A program made the translations under genes and the position numbers. Shown piece by piece: positions 14,205 to 20,937 of a DNA stretch of 29,707 nucleotides. The DNA comes from a virus, in the IMG/VR virus record IMGVR_UViG_3300012210_000016, positions 1 through 29,707 of that record; one strand, 5' to 3'. The notes below the pieces were generated by a model. That model did no database searches. It saw only the letters and a program-made list of their open reading frames with translations, and was not told the DNA's origin. Position 1 is the stretch's first letter. Each line of letters starts with the position of its first letter.

Positions 14205-14374
14205 GACGTCCTCCTGGGGCCCAGCTCGGCGGCGGCCTCTCGGGCCTGCCGCGCCACCTCCGACCGCAATGAGGGATCGCCCGGCTGTCGCGTCTGCGCG
14301 TCGACCCAGTCCAGGAGTTCTCCCAACCGCTCTATGGCGGCGGCGGTGATGGCATCCTTGGCCTGTTCGTCCAT
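14201..14374 (-). CDS. Small helical protein (57 aa)
   Basis: The ATG overlaps the stop of the long tail-tube gene (ATGA), and its stop overlaps the next ATG. It is almost entirely helical and charged (IERLGELLDWVDAQT, SEVARQAREAAAELG). No family is recognised. Tight coupling between two structural genes is the evidence that it is translated. Confidence 0.7.
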   Translation of the reverse strand: MDEQAKDAITAAAIERLGELLDWVDAQTRQPGDPSLRSEVARQAREAAAELGPRRTS

Positions 14375-15120
14375 CAGAAGACCACTCCTGCGAGTTCGTT
14401 CTTCACGAGCACCACGGAGAACGTGGCCACCGTGAACGTGCCCGTCGTGATCACCCGCACGTAGCGGCGAATGGTGCTGGTGTTGACGATCGCGATGCGC
14501 TCGGAGGCGGGCGCCGCCGACACGGTGGTGAACAGCAACGACGGGGAGATGTCCGCGAACGTCGCGTTGTCCGCCGAGTCCTGGATCTTCACCGCCACGC
14601 TCGTGCCCGTGAACGCCGTCACCTGCAGATAGGCCTGACCCCCGAACGACAACGACCCGCCCGTGTCGAACCCGGACGCCGGCGACGTCGCCGTGGTGTC
14701 CGTCCGCAACCCGGCGGTGAGCTGCACACCCCATTCGAGGCCGTACGCGTTGGCGAGGGCCTGGACGGCGAAGGTGAAGGCGCCGTCGTTGCCGCGGGTG
14801 CCGTCGTAGTTGACCTGCTTGGCGACCATGCACGCGGCCGGGGACCCGATCGCGGTGCCGCGTGCGTAGGTGAGGATCGTGTCCGTGTACGGGAGGGCCT
14901 TCAGTACGGGGTGGGCGCGTCCGGCGGCGGGGTTGTAGAAGGCGGAGAACTCGATGGCGCCGTCGCGCTGGCCGCCGATGCGTTCCATCGCGGACTTGTC
15001 GATGGAGGTGACGTCGAGGAGGGCGGGGCCGCCGTGGATGGATCCGAGCGACCCGATGTCCCCGGACAGGTTGTAGCCGCCCACGTAGCAGTTATCGCCC
15101 AGCCCTGATTGCTTGGCCAT
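14374..15120 (-). CDS. Tail tube-like protein (long copy, 248 aa)
   Basis: ATG after a strong AGGAGGGGAG. The first 150 residues share the MAK[Q/E]SGLG start and DVTSIDKSAMERI motif with the 135-aa protein at 12984-13391, followed by tube-like strands (AIEFSAFYNPAAG, TDTILTYARG). Residues of about 150-248 form an extra beta domain (LQVTAFTGTSVAVKIQDSADNATFADIS) of the type appended to major tail proteins as a surface-exposed Ig/carbohydrate-binding-like module. It may be the true major tail protein, with the short copy as a minor form, or the reverse. Confidence 0.78.
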   Translation of the reverse strand: MAKQSGLGDNCYVGGYNLSGDIGSLGSIHGGPALLDVTSIDKSAMERIGGQRDGAIEFSAFYNPAAGRAHPVLKALPYTDTILTYARGTAIGSPAACMVAKQVNYDGTRGNDGAFTFAVQALANAYGLEWGVQLTAGLRTDTTATSPASGFDTGGSLSFGGQAYLQVTAFTGTSVAVKIQDSADNATFADISPSLLFTTVSAAPASERIAIVNTSTIRRYVRVITTGTFTVATFSVVLVKNELAGVVF

Positions 15121-15132
15121 TCGTCTCCCCTC

Positions 15133-15588
15133 CTATTCCGCTTGGGACCAGACATCGTTGACGATTATCGGAAGAGTGATGTCGAAGATGCGGTAGTTGA
15201 CGTTGTCCTGATTCACATACCCGGCGTTCGCCGACAACGGCGTCCCTTCCGCCCCGAGCAGATCAATCTGCCGGACGTTCGCTGCGAGGGTGAAGTCCCC
15301 CGAATAGGCGGTGTAGAGGGCGTCCAACGCGGCGATGAGTGAAGGGTCGATGAGGTCTTCGGGATCGTTCACGAAGTTCTGCATCAACCGGACCGTGAAC
15401 TCCAACCTGGCCGACGTCGAGTCCAGCCCCGAGGACGCGACCGGGTAGATACCGGATGCCCAGATCGAACACGACAGGCCCTGTCCGGGGGCGGACTTGG
15501 GTTCGTGCCGGTTGACCCGCTGGAAATGTCCGCTCGCCCAGGCGTGCGATTCGATGTGGTCGAGAATCGTCAGAATGTCGAGGGCCAT
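15133..15588 (-). CDS. Tail terminator/completion-like protein (151 aa)
   Basis: The ATG overlaps the HK97-gp10-like stop (ATGA). It starts MALDILTILDHIESHAWASG and contains FTVRLMQNFVNDPEDLIDPSLIAALDALYTAYSGDF, FTLAANVRQIDLLG and FDITLPIIVNDVW. The arrangement, and its position between the gp10-like protein and tail tube, fit the tail terminator that closes the tail and joins it to the neck. No enzymatic motif is expected. Confidence 0.78.
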   Translation of the reverse strand: MALDILTILDHIESHAWASGHFQRVNRHEPKSAPGQGLSCSIWASGIYPVASSGLDSTSARLEFTVRLMQNFVNDPEDLIDPSLIAALDALYTAYSGDFTLAANVRQIDLLGAEGTPLSANAGYVNQDNVNYRIFDITLPIIVNDVWSQAE

Positions 15589-15971
15589 CAGTTCATCCGT
15601 CCGATGAACGGCCGCAGCGTGGCCTCGGCGATCTTGCGGGCCTCGGCGTCCAGCACCTGCCGCATCCGCCGGAACGTGGAGTAGCCCTTGAACCGCGTCT
15701 TGGGGAAGTTGCGGGACCCCACTCCCTCCAGCCACGGCCCGTACACGATCCGACCCCCGTCGTTGACACGTGAGGAGCCGCCGCCGTGCTGCACCTGGAT
15801 CTTCGACTGGTACCGGCCCGTCGGGTGCCGCAGCACCCTGGGTAGCTCGGCGTCGACGTGGTGCTTGCCCTCGTTCGCCACATCCTCCTGGATCTGGCGC
15901 ACGGCCTGCTTCACGGCGAGGTCGGCGCGGCCGTCGAAGAACGGCCCGGACACGTTGACCGGCATCCTCAC
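15588..15971 (-). CDS. HK97 gp10-like head-tail joining protein (127 aa)
   Basis: Start set at GTG 15971 because it makes a GTGA overlap with the upstream stop; ATG 15965 is an alternative. It includes DGRADLAVKQAVRQIQEDVANEG and a basic C-terminal region (RMRQVLDAEARKIAEATLRPFIGRM). This is the pattern of gp10/HK97-type neck proteins that prepare the head for tail attachment. The gene order (connector, gp10-like, terminator, tail tube) supports the call. Confidence 0.8.
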   Translation of the reverse strand: MRMPVNVSGPFFDGRADLAVKQAVRQIQEDVANEGKHHVDAELPRVLRHPTGRYQSKIQVQHGGGSSRVNDGGRIVYGPWLEGVGSRNFPKTRFKGYSTFRRMRQVLDAEARKIAEATLRPFIGRMN

Positions 15972-17014
15972 ACCGCCCTGTGGCGGGCCTTGCGGCCCAA
16001 CGCGGTGACGGCCCGGTCACGGATGCCACCCAGGCCGAGCTCGCGGTACTCGATGCTCGTCGCCAGGCTGCCGGACCGGCCCGGGGCGTACCCGCTCGAT
16101 TCCTGCATGAGGGAGTCGAGGGCCTCGGCGAGCGCGGCCTGCTTCAGCAGCGGGGGCCGCTTCCACCGCTCGACGGTCGCCCCGGTGAGGTGCGTGGCCG
16201 CGGTCGACCCGCAGGCGCCGCGCTCGACGACCAACGTGCGGGGCGCATAGATCGGCACCCCGGTCAGATGGGAGGCCAGCACGGTGCCGTCGAACGCCCG
16301 GATGACCGTCACCGTCGACCCCGTCACCGACTCCACGAACATCCGCTCCGTACCCACCGAGATCGTCTCGCCCTGCACCAACCCGGCCGCGGTGATCGCG
16401 TTGTCCGACTTGAGGGTCTGCAACCCGGCGGCGAGCGTGAGGCCGGTGTCGACCCAGGCCCGTTCGGTGACGAGCATGACCTCGTCGTCGACCCGCATGA
16501 GCGCGCCCACGCCGACCGCCACGCTGGTGGCGGCGTCGACGTCGACGCCGAGCTCGGTGGCGTCGAGGGCCTCAGCGGTGGTGCCGGCAGAAGCCCAGTC
16601 GTCGGTGTAGCCGACGGTGCCGGTGACGGCGATGGACCGTTGCGGGGTGTTCCCCGCGTCGAACGACGATGAGGTGCCCAGGTTGATCTCGAGGCGGTCG
16701 TAGGGGGGGCCGTCGTTGACGGGCTCGAGGTAGTAGTCGCCCGGGTCGAGGGCGACGCCGCCGGTGGTGACGGCGGTGACGTTGGCGAACTCGTTGTGGT
16801 CGAACCACACCCGGCTGGAGGAGTTGTTCCGGTCGGGCCACGGGAAGTAGCGGGTGCCGACGCGGGGATAGAAGACGCGGTGCAGGTAGCCCTCGACGGT
16901 GCGGCTGCCAGCTTCGATGGCGCGGTCGACCACGCTGTTGTTGCGGGTGGTCTCGTAGAAGTCGAGGGCCTGTTTGACCTCTTCGCGCCACGCATAGCAG
17001 ACGGTGGTGATCAT
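15968..17014 (-). CDS. Head-tail adaptor with inserted beta domain (348 aa)
   Basis: The N-terminal 60 residues (VKQALDFYETTRNNSVVDRAIEAGSRTVEGYL) are helical as in gp6/gp15-type connectors, and the C-terminal region again has helices (LLKQAALAEALDSLMQ). Between them, about residues 150-275, lie two related beta motifs: ALMRVDDEVMLVTERAWVDT and GTERMFVESVTGS..VIRAFDGT...HLTG. The total length is well above the common 100-200 aa adaptor. It probably docks below the portal; the insertion could be a neck decoration. Confidence 0.8.
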   Translation of the reverse strand: MITTVCYAWREEVKQALDFYETTRNNSVVDRAIEAGSRTVEGYLHRVFYPRVGTRYFPWPDRNNSSSRVWFDHNEFANVTAVTTGGVALDPGDYYLEPVNDGPPYDRLEINLGTSSSFDAGNTPQRSIAVTGTVGYTDDWASAGTTAEALDATELGVDVDAATSVAVGVGALMRVDDEVMLVTERAWVDTGLTLAAGLQTLKSDNAITAAGLVQGETISVGTERMFVESVTGSTVTVIRAFDGTVLASHLTGVPIYAPRTLVVERGACGSTAATHLTGATVERWKRPPLLKQAALAEALDSLMQESSGYAPGRSGSLATSIEYRELGLGGIRDRAVTALGRKARHRAV

Positions 17015-17133
17015 GCGGCACGTTCCATCGCGTCGAGGTGGGCGCTGACGGCGTGGCACAGCCCGACCGCTCGGGTGAGCCAGGTGAGGCCGTGGGTGTG
17101 CATCCACTCGTCGATCAGTATCAGCCGGTTCAT
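17011..17133 (-). CDS. Small helical protein (40 aa)
   Basis: The ATG and stop are both in 4-base ATGA overlaps with the neighbouring genes. One amphipathic helix (LILIDEWMHTHGLTWLTRAVGLCHAVSAHLDAM) covers most of it, with several His. No family is recognised; the coupling supports translation. Confidence 0.6.
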   Translation of the reverse strand: MNRLILIDEWMHTHGLTWLTRAVGLCHAVSAHLDAMERAA

Positions 17134-17423
17134 CGCGGCTTCACCGCCCGTAGTTCGACCGGTGCGCCCTGGCTGCCGGCCCGGTTGTCGGCCTCGAGGC
17201 GGCACACCAGCGCGGACTCGCACCAGTCGATGACGCGGTAGGTGGCCTGCCCGTACAGGTCGATCAGGTCAGGCTCGTGGATCTTCACCCCGTTGGGGTC
17301 CATGAGCCGCAGGAACGACAACGACACGAGGATCAGCGGCGGCACCGACGTGAGCACGGTGTGCCCATCCGGGTCTATCAGGACCGACACGGGTCCCGCG
17401 TCGGCCAGGTCGTAGCTGCTCAC
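17130..17423 (-). CDS. Putative neck/accessory structural protein (97 aa)
   Basis: GTG start following a hairpin region. A beta-type sequence, VSVLIDPDGHTVLTSVPPLILVSLSFLRL, then ATYRVIDWCESALVCRLEADN, suggests a compact domain. It heads the connector sub-operon. No named family is recognised; a head-associated or neck role is inferred from position. Confidence 0.65.
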   Translation of the reverse strand: MSSYDLADAGPVSVLIDPDGHTVLTSVPPLILVSLSFLRLMDPNGVKIHEPDLIDLYGQATYRVIDWCESALVCRLEADNRAGSQGAPVELRAVKPR

Positions 17424-17445
17424 CCTCGACTCGCTTCCTGTCCTA

Positions 17446-17464
17446 GACCCCCGTGCCGGGGGTC
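17446..17464 (-). terminator. Small perfect hairpin upstream of neck sub-operon
   Basis: GACCCCCG-TGC-CGGGGGTC, an 8-bp stem with a 3-base loop, directly downstream (leftward) of the gene at 17564-17938. Likely a factor-independent terminator without T-run. Confidence 0.55.
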
Positions 17465-17488
17465 GGGAGAGCTGTGTTCAGTTGTGGG

Positions 17489-17526
17489 GTGCGGCGGTTC
17501 GCCGCCCATTTAGCTCGCCGCCGCAC
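17489..17526 (-). terminator. Two mutually exclusive hairpins
   Basis: An outer pairing GTGCGGCGG (17489-17497) with CCGCCGCAC (17518-17526) competes with an inner GGCGG-TTCG-CCGCC hairpin (17493-17506). Either may act as terminator or attenuator for the downstream neck genes. Confidence 0.4.
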
Positions 17527-17563
17527 CGTGACGGACGGGGGTCCGTAACCGGCATCGTACGAC

Positions 17564-17938
17564 TCAGGAGCCGGTCCAGGCGACGATCAGCAATTCGGCG
17601 CCGAGCGGAACCGCGAGCCCGGCCGTGGTCTGTACCGTGACAGCGGCGGCAGTCTTCACCGTCACGGCCGTGGTGACGGTCCCGATGATGGTGGCGCCCT
17701 GCTGCACGGCGACCTCATAGCTGGCGGTGGGCATCGGTTTGGACCAGGTGAGGGTCTGCGTGTTGGTGCCGCCGAGGATGATCGCGGGCAGGGTGAGGCG
17801 GCCGATGCGGTGGGTGGCGTTGCCGAACTCGGCAACCATGTCCAACACCTGGGTGGTGAGACGCTCGAGGGCCGCGTCGAACTTTTTCGAGTACCGGCGG
17901 TCGAGTTCGGCGTAGAGCGACGACGACGAACCCGACAC
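17564..17938 (-). CDS. Head-accessory protein with N-terminal helix (124 aa)
   Basis: GTG start after AGGAGG. The N-terminal 45 residues look helical (LYAELDRRYSKKFDAALERLTTQVLDMVAEFG) and could trimerise. The remainder is Thr/Ala/Val-rich beta sequence (ATIIGTVTTAVTVKTAAAVTV). Coil plus beta tail suggests a small fibre or decoration protein. It is isolated by hairpins on both sides, unlike the overlapping genes around it. Confidence 0.65.
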   Translation of the reverse strand: MSGSSSSLYAELDRRYSKKFDAALERLTTQVLDMVAEFGNATHRIGRLTLPAIILGGTNTQTLTWSKPMPTASYEVAVQQGATIIGTVTTAVTVKTAAAVTVQTTAGLAVPLGAELLIVAWTGS

Positions 17939-18031
17939 GGCGGCCTCCTGTTTGGACCGTTACGCCCTTGCAGGTGAGGGTAGCCGCGCGCCGCTGCGAC
18001 ACGCTCGGGTTCGGGTGTGCCAAGACGTGAC

Positions 18032-18064
18032 AGCGGCCCCCGGGAATCGCCACCGGGGGCCGCT
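18032..18064 (-). terminator. 12-bp stem hairpin
   Basis: AGCGGCCCCCGG / CCGGGGGCCGCT with a 9-base loop, perfect. It is the hairpin closest to the start of the gene at 17564-17938. Confidence 0.7.
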
Positions 18065-18146
18065 CGGAGCCCCGGCTCTACCGTCAACAACCACGGAGAC
18101 GACAGGAGCCTCGGGAACCACCACCGAGTCTACCCGTGGGTGGGGT

Positions 18147-18180
18147 GGGCGGCCCCCCGCCTGGCGTCAAGGGGCCGCCC
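18147..18180 (-). terminator. 10-bp stem hairpin
   Basis: GGGCGGCCCC / GGGGCCGCCC with a 14-base loop, perfect. Middle of three hairpins in this gap. Confidence 0.6.
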
Positions 18181-18228
18181 TGTGACCCCTCCACGGAATC
18201 ACCCGCAGCCTACCCCCGGGAATAGGGA

Positions 18229-18256
18229 ACGCCCCCCGGTTGGGATCGGGGGGCGT
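18229..18256 (-). terminator. 10-bp stem hairpin after the 78-aa gene
   Basis: ACGCCCCCCG / CGGGGGGCGT with an 8-base loop, perfect. Lies about 28 bases after the stop at 18284, the usual terminator position. Confidence 0.7.
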
Positions 18257-18283
18257 CGCCAACACACACGAACCGGCCACAGC

Positions 18284-18520
18284 CTACCCCGACCACCGGT
18301 AGTCCCCCACCGGACAATCCAGCTCCCCGTCACCGTTCGACACCAGCGGCCACCCGTCGTACGGACACACCACCGGCGGCTGCGAATCCTCCCACGCCTT
18401 GCGTTCGGCGTTGCCCAGCAGGATCTGATGCAACGCCTCCCACCCGCCACCGGACGGGCCGCCGGACGGATCGGCGGGGAACACATCCCTGCCCGGGAAA
18501 ACGTTCACACCTGGGTACAC
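18284..18520 (-). CDS. Small protein with C-terminal Cys motif (78 aa)
   Basis: GTG 18520 lies just after the fibre gene stop; GTG 18508 is an alternative. The N-terminus is Pro/Gly-rich with repeated [D/N]VFP. The middle is helical (WEALHQILLGNAERKAWED) and the end has VVCPYDGWPLVSNGDGELDCPVGDYRW. The CPYDG...CPVG pattern looks like a reduced zinc ribbon and is common in small actinophage head-region proteins as I remember them. Function unknown. Confidence 0.65.
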   Translation of the reverse strand: MYPGVNVFPGRDVFPADPSGGPSGGGWEALHQILLGNAERKAWEDSQPPVVCPYDGWPLVSNGDGELDCPVGDYRWSG

Positions 18521-18521
18521 G

Positions 18522-19172
18522 TCAGGTCCAGGTGCCCGGGGTCCCAGATACCGAACACAGGTGCCAGACGCCGGCAGAGTCCAGCACCACGTCCCCCGCC
18601 GCCCACGTCCCGGTGGTCGGCGCCCCGCTGGTGGCCTTGAACCCGCAGAACTTGACCGCCGCGAGCCCGTTCTTCCCACCCAGGCTGGCGACACCGGTCG
18701 CCGGGTCCAGGGTGTGGACCGCCGCGCCGAACGTCGACGCCGCGAAGATCACCTGACCGATCAGATGCAGCAGCGCCGCACCCGACTCGAGGCGCATGTA
18801 GTTCTGCTGGGTGCCGTTGAACGCCGCCCCGGACCACACCGACAGGAAGATGTCCGACCCGGTGCCCTCCAGGTCGAGGTTCGACCCGTTGGTGCGGAAC
18901 CGGTACGCCTTCCCCGCCCCCGACTGGATCGTCTCGTTACCGGTCACGGTCACGTCACCGGTGACGGTGCCGCCTGTGAGCGCGAGCGCCCCCACATCGG
19001 CGGCGGTGAGCCCGTCAGCGGTCGCCTGTGCGGCCGAGGCCGCGACCTCGGCGTCGTCGGCCGTGTCCTGCGCCGACGCGATCCCCGCCTCCATGTGGGA
19101 CAGACGGGCGGCGGACACGGGGGTGCCGCCCGCGGATCCGTTGACCCAGTCCTGCTCGTCGTATGCGGCCAC
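18522..19172 (-). CDS. Head fibre/decoration-like protein (216 aa)
   Basis: GTG start overlapping the upstream stop (TAGTG). The N-terminus DEQDWVNGSAGGTPVSAARLSHMEAGI is typical of phage fibre-like proteins, followed by a helical segment (AQDTADDAEVAASAAQATADG) and LALTGGTVTGDVTVTG, a classic fibre repeat. The rest is beta-rich with RFRTNGSNLDLEG and a C-terminal GTPGTWT. It is encoded near the capsid rather than the tail tip, so a capsid-surface fibre is the best guess; it may bind polysaccharide. Confidence 0.75.
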   Translation of the reverse strand: MAAYDEQDWVNGSAGGTPVSAARLSHMEAGIASAQDTADDAEVAASAAQATADGLTAADVGALALTGGTVTGDVTVTGNETIQSGAGKAYRFRTNGSNLDLEGTGSDIFLSVWSGAAFNGTQQNYMRLESGAALLHLIGQVIFAASTFGAAVHTLDPATGVASLGGKNGLAAVKFCGFKATSGAPTTGTWAAGDVVLDSAGVWHLCSVSGTPGTWT

Positions 19173-19363
19173 TATTCGGCCGCGGCGTCGGTGGTCTTGC
19201 GGGTGCGGCTGGCGCGCTTCGCCGGTGCCGGGGTCTCGGGCTCGGCGGCCTGTTCGTCGGCGGGCGCCTCGACGATCTCGTTGCCCTGCTCGTCGACCGC
19301 AGCCGGCATCGTGTCGGGCTGGTGCACGTCGGTGACCTGGCCGTGCCGGTTGATGCTCGCCAT
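19172..19363 (-). CDS. Small acidic protein with basic tail (63 aa)
   Basis: ATG 19363 (MASINRHGQVTDVHQPD). The middle is Glu/Ala/Pro-rich and disordered-looking, ending in KRASRTRKTTDAAAE. Short proteins of this kind are frequent next to capsid genes in actinophages. No function can be given. It is the first gene after the long hairpin-rich gap. Confidence 0.6.
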   Translation of the reverse strand: MASINRHGQVTDVHQPDTMPAAVDEQGNEIVEAPADEQAAEPETPAPAKRASRTRKTTDAAAE

Positions 19364-19456
19364 CACACTCTGCCTTCCCGTCGAGGAGCGCCCCACGCCG
19401 GTCACGGACCGGGTAGCCGCTCCCGGCGGGGGCATCGTCCACGGTAACGGCCCGGG

Positions 19457-19485
19457 CGGGGCGGCGCACGGGATGCGCGGCCCCG
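19457..19485 (-). terminator. 12-bp hairpin with one mismatch
   Basis: CGGGGCGGCGCA / TGCGCGGCCCCG, with one G-G mismatch and loop CGGGA. Second-role possibility: RNA stability element ahead of the gene at 19363. Confidence 0.5.
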
Positions 19486-19570
19486 AGGTGGGCCCTCTCG
19501 ACGCCATCTCCCGAGCAGGTTGACCGGCGTCACTTCCCCACCCGGGGCCGCAGAGGGACTGTACCGGGGT

Positions 19571-19642
19571 TTCCCCCTGCCGGGCCGGGAGCGCCGCTGG
19601 CGAGAACGGCAAGCTCGACCGGGCGCACCCCGGCAGGGGGAA
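19571..19642. repeat. 14-bp inverted repeat with 44-base spacer
   Basis: TTCCCCCTGCCGGG at 19571-19584 is the exact reverse complement of 19629-19642. The spacer is long for a simple terminator; it could fold further, or the arms could be a protein-binding site. Confidence 0.6.
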
Positions 19643-19773
19643 GAACCGGCAGGGGCCCGGACGCGTCACCACCGACCCGTCCGGCCCCCTCTACCCAGCA
19701 ACCCACCGTCGCCACCGGGATCCGCCGCGGCCCCGGGAGCCCACCCAACGTAGCCGCCGCGGCCCAGGAAAGA

Positions 19774-19808
19774 CCAGGCCCCCCGCACGGTCGAAACGGG
19801 GGGCCTGG
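19774..19808 (-). terminator. 12-bp perfect hairpin after head-decoration gene
   Basis: CCAGGCCCCCCG / CGGGGGGCCTGG with an 11-base loop, about 48 bases after the stop at 19856. Good terminator candidate. Confidence 0.75.
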
Positions 19809-19855
19809 CGTGCACGAAAACGGACGGAGAACGTGCCGCCCGGAGTGTAGCCCGG

Positions 19856-20383
19856 TCAGGCGTTCGCCGACCCCGGGGACAGCAGGTTCCCCAGGTTCGT
19901 GGGCTTCCGCTGCACGTGCAGGTCACGCAGGATGTACAGCACCGCACCGAGCTGCGCCCCGGCCGATCCGGTGTCGGCGATGTTCACGGACACCCACGCG
20001 TAGCCGTCGGCGAGGTCGTCGGCCTCGATCTCGAACACGAAGATGCCCTGCAACTGGGCCGACCCGGTGAGGGTGACGGTCTGCGAGGCGGCCTGGGTGG
20101 TCTTGACCCACGCCTCGTCGTTGTCGAGGGCGGCTTCGGTCTTGCCGTAGTAGTGGTCGATCGTCGCGAGGTTGCTGGTGGTGCCACCGGACGACAGGGT
20201 GTGCTGCTGGAAGGTGAGCACCGGGTCGTCAGTGCCGGACCCGGCGCCCTTGTACACGACGATCGTGATGCCACCGGCGTCCTGCAGGTTGACGCGCTTG
20301 CCGGTGCCGGCGCCGGCGTTGGTGTCGTAGGGGGCGATGCCGGTGCCGAGGTCGATGATGCGGCCGAGGGCTTCCATTGCCAT
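19856..20383 (-). CDS. Head decoration/structural protein (175 aa)
   Basis: ATG after GGAGAGAAG. The sequence starts MAMEALGRIIDLGTGIAPYDTNAG and includes RVNLQDAGGITIVVYKGAGSGTDDPVLTFQQHT, VTLTGSAQLQGIFVFEIEADDL and AGAQLGAVLYILRDLHVQRKP. This resembles a virion protein encoded beside the capsid in several actinophages (beta-barrel decoration type). No enzymatic motif. It stands alone between gaps rather than in an overlapping operon. Confidence 0.7.
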   Translation of the reverse strand: MAMEALGRIIDLGTGIAPYDTNAGAGTGKRVNLQDAGGITIVVYKGAGSGTDDPVLTFQQHTLSSGGTTSNLATIDHYYGKTEAALDNDEAWVKTTQAASQTVTLTGSAQLQGIFVFEIEADDLADGYAWVSVNIADTGSAGAQLGAVLYILRDLHVQRKPTNLGNLLSPGSANA

Positions 20384-20478
20384 GTCTGCTTCTCTCCGCC
20401 CGGGGCGTTACTGCCGGGCTACTGGGGTTCGGCCTACGACCGGGGTGGACCGGGAGCGGCCTAGAGACGTGGGTCGGT

Positions 20479-20649
20479 TCAGGGGGGTGGGGTGCGGCGC
20501 CACGGCAGGTTGACCATCGACGCGAGGTAGCCGCCGACGACGAGGTGTCCGGCGAGGAACGCCAGACCGAGCGCGACGATGTTGATCTCGTGGAAGGTGA
20601 CGCCGAACGCGGCGAGGGCGAACAGGACGAGCGCGATGAGTGCGAGCAT
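20479..20649 (-). CDS. Small two-helix membrane protein (56 aa)
   Basis: The ATG is preceded by AGGAGG at good distance. Two hydrophobic segments, LALIALVLFALAAFGVTF and IVALGLAFLAGHLVVGGYLA, are separated by HEIN, and the protein ends NLPWRRTPPP. It lies between capsid-operon and decoration-gene transcription signals. A membrane protein here is unexpected for structural genes; it may be a moron or holin-like. The gene is clearly coding: strong RBS and two uninterrupted helices. Confidence 0.72.
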   Translation of the reverse strand: MLALIALVLFALAAFGVTFHEINIVALGLAFLAGHLVVGGYLASMVNLPWRRTPPP

Positions 20650-20674
20650 GGTGTGCCTCCTGTTCTGTGGTGTG

Positions 20675-20709
20675 CCCTCCGCTCGGGGGCCGCAACCTCC
20701 GAGCGAGGG
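20675..20709 (-). terminator. Hairpin after capsid sub-operon
   Basis: CCCTCCGCTCGG / CCGAGCGAGGG, 11 pairs with one bulged C and a 12-base loop, 10 bases after the stop at 20719. Likely terminator of the terminase-capsid transcript. Confidence 0.65.
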
Positions 20710-20718
20710 CGGTGACGG

Positions 20719-20937
20719 TTACGGCTGGCGGATGACGCGCTCGCCGTTCCCGATCCGGTCCATCAGCGCGGCGAGCGCATCGAGGGCTTCCTGCTGGGTG
20801 TCGTGCTCGCTGAAGTAGTTCGCGTTGGTGCCGCCCGACAGGACGCGGTACTTACCGCCGGCCGCTGCGACTGACCACTTGGTGTCGTTGCTGTTGAACG
20901 ATCCGTCGGCGTACTGGACCCAGGTCACCCAGCTCAT
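20719..20937 (-). CDS. Hypothetical protein after capsid gene (72 aa)
   Basis: The ATG overlaps the capsid stop (ATGA). The sequence MSWVTWVQYADGSFNSNDTKW, then AGGKYRVLSGG, is beta-like, followed by a helix (TQQEALDALAALMDRIGNG). It may be a small DNA-mimic or decoration protein; no family is recognised. Coupling to the capsid suggests a head role. Confidence 0.65.
   Translation of the reverse strand: MSWVTWVQYADGSFNSNDTKWSVAAAGGKYRVLSGGTNANYFSEHDTQQEALDALAALMDRIGNGERVIRQP

Larger units (their letters stand above)
17939..18283. other. Gene-free, hairpin-rich intergenic segment
   Basis: About 345 bases with no convincing coding frame. It holds three large perfect hairpins (listed separately). 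A GGGGTAGGCTG[T/C]GG sequence occurs twice when read leftward, near 18277-18290 (containing the stop of the 78-aa gene) and 18203-18216, with a related GGGTAGACT near 18126. TAGGCT/TAGACT resemble actinobacterial -10 elements, but I see no properly spaced -35. Confidence 0.6.
19364..19855. other. Gene-free, hairpin-rich intergenic segment
   Basis: About 490 bases without a credible gene on either strand; the open frames present have Pro/Arg/Gly shadow composition and no start context. It holds at least three large inverted repeats (listed separately) and a further bulged one, GGGGCCCGGACG near 19655 with CGTCCGGCCCC near 19682. It probably contains the promoter for 19363 leftward; I cannot locate it. 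Confidence 0.6.
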
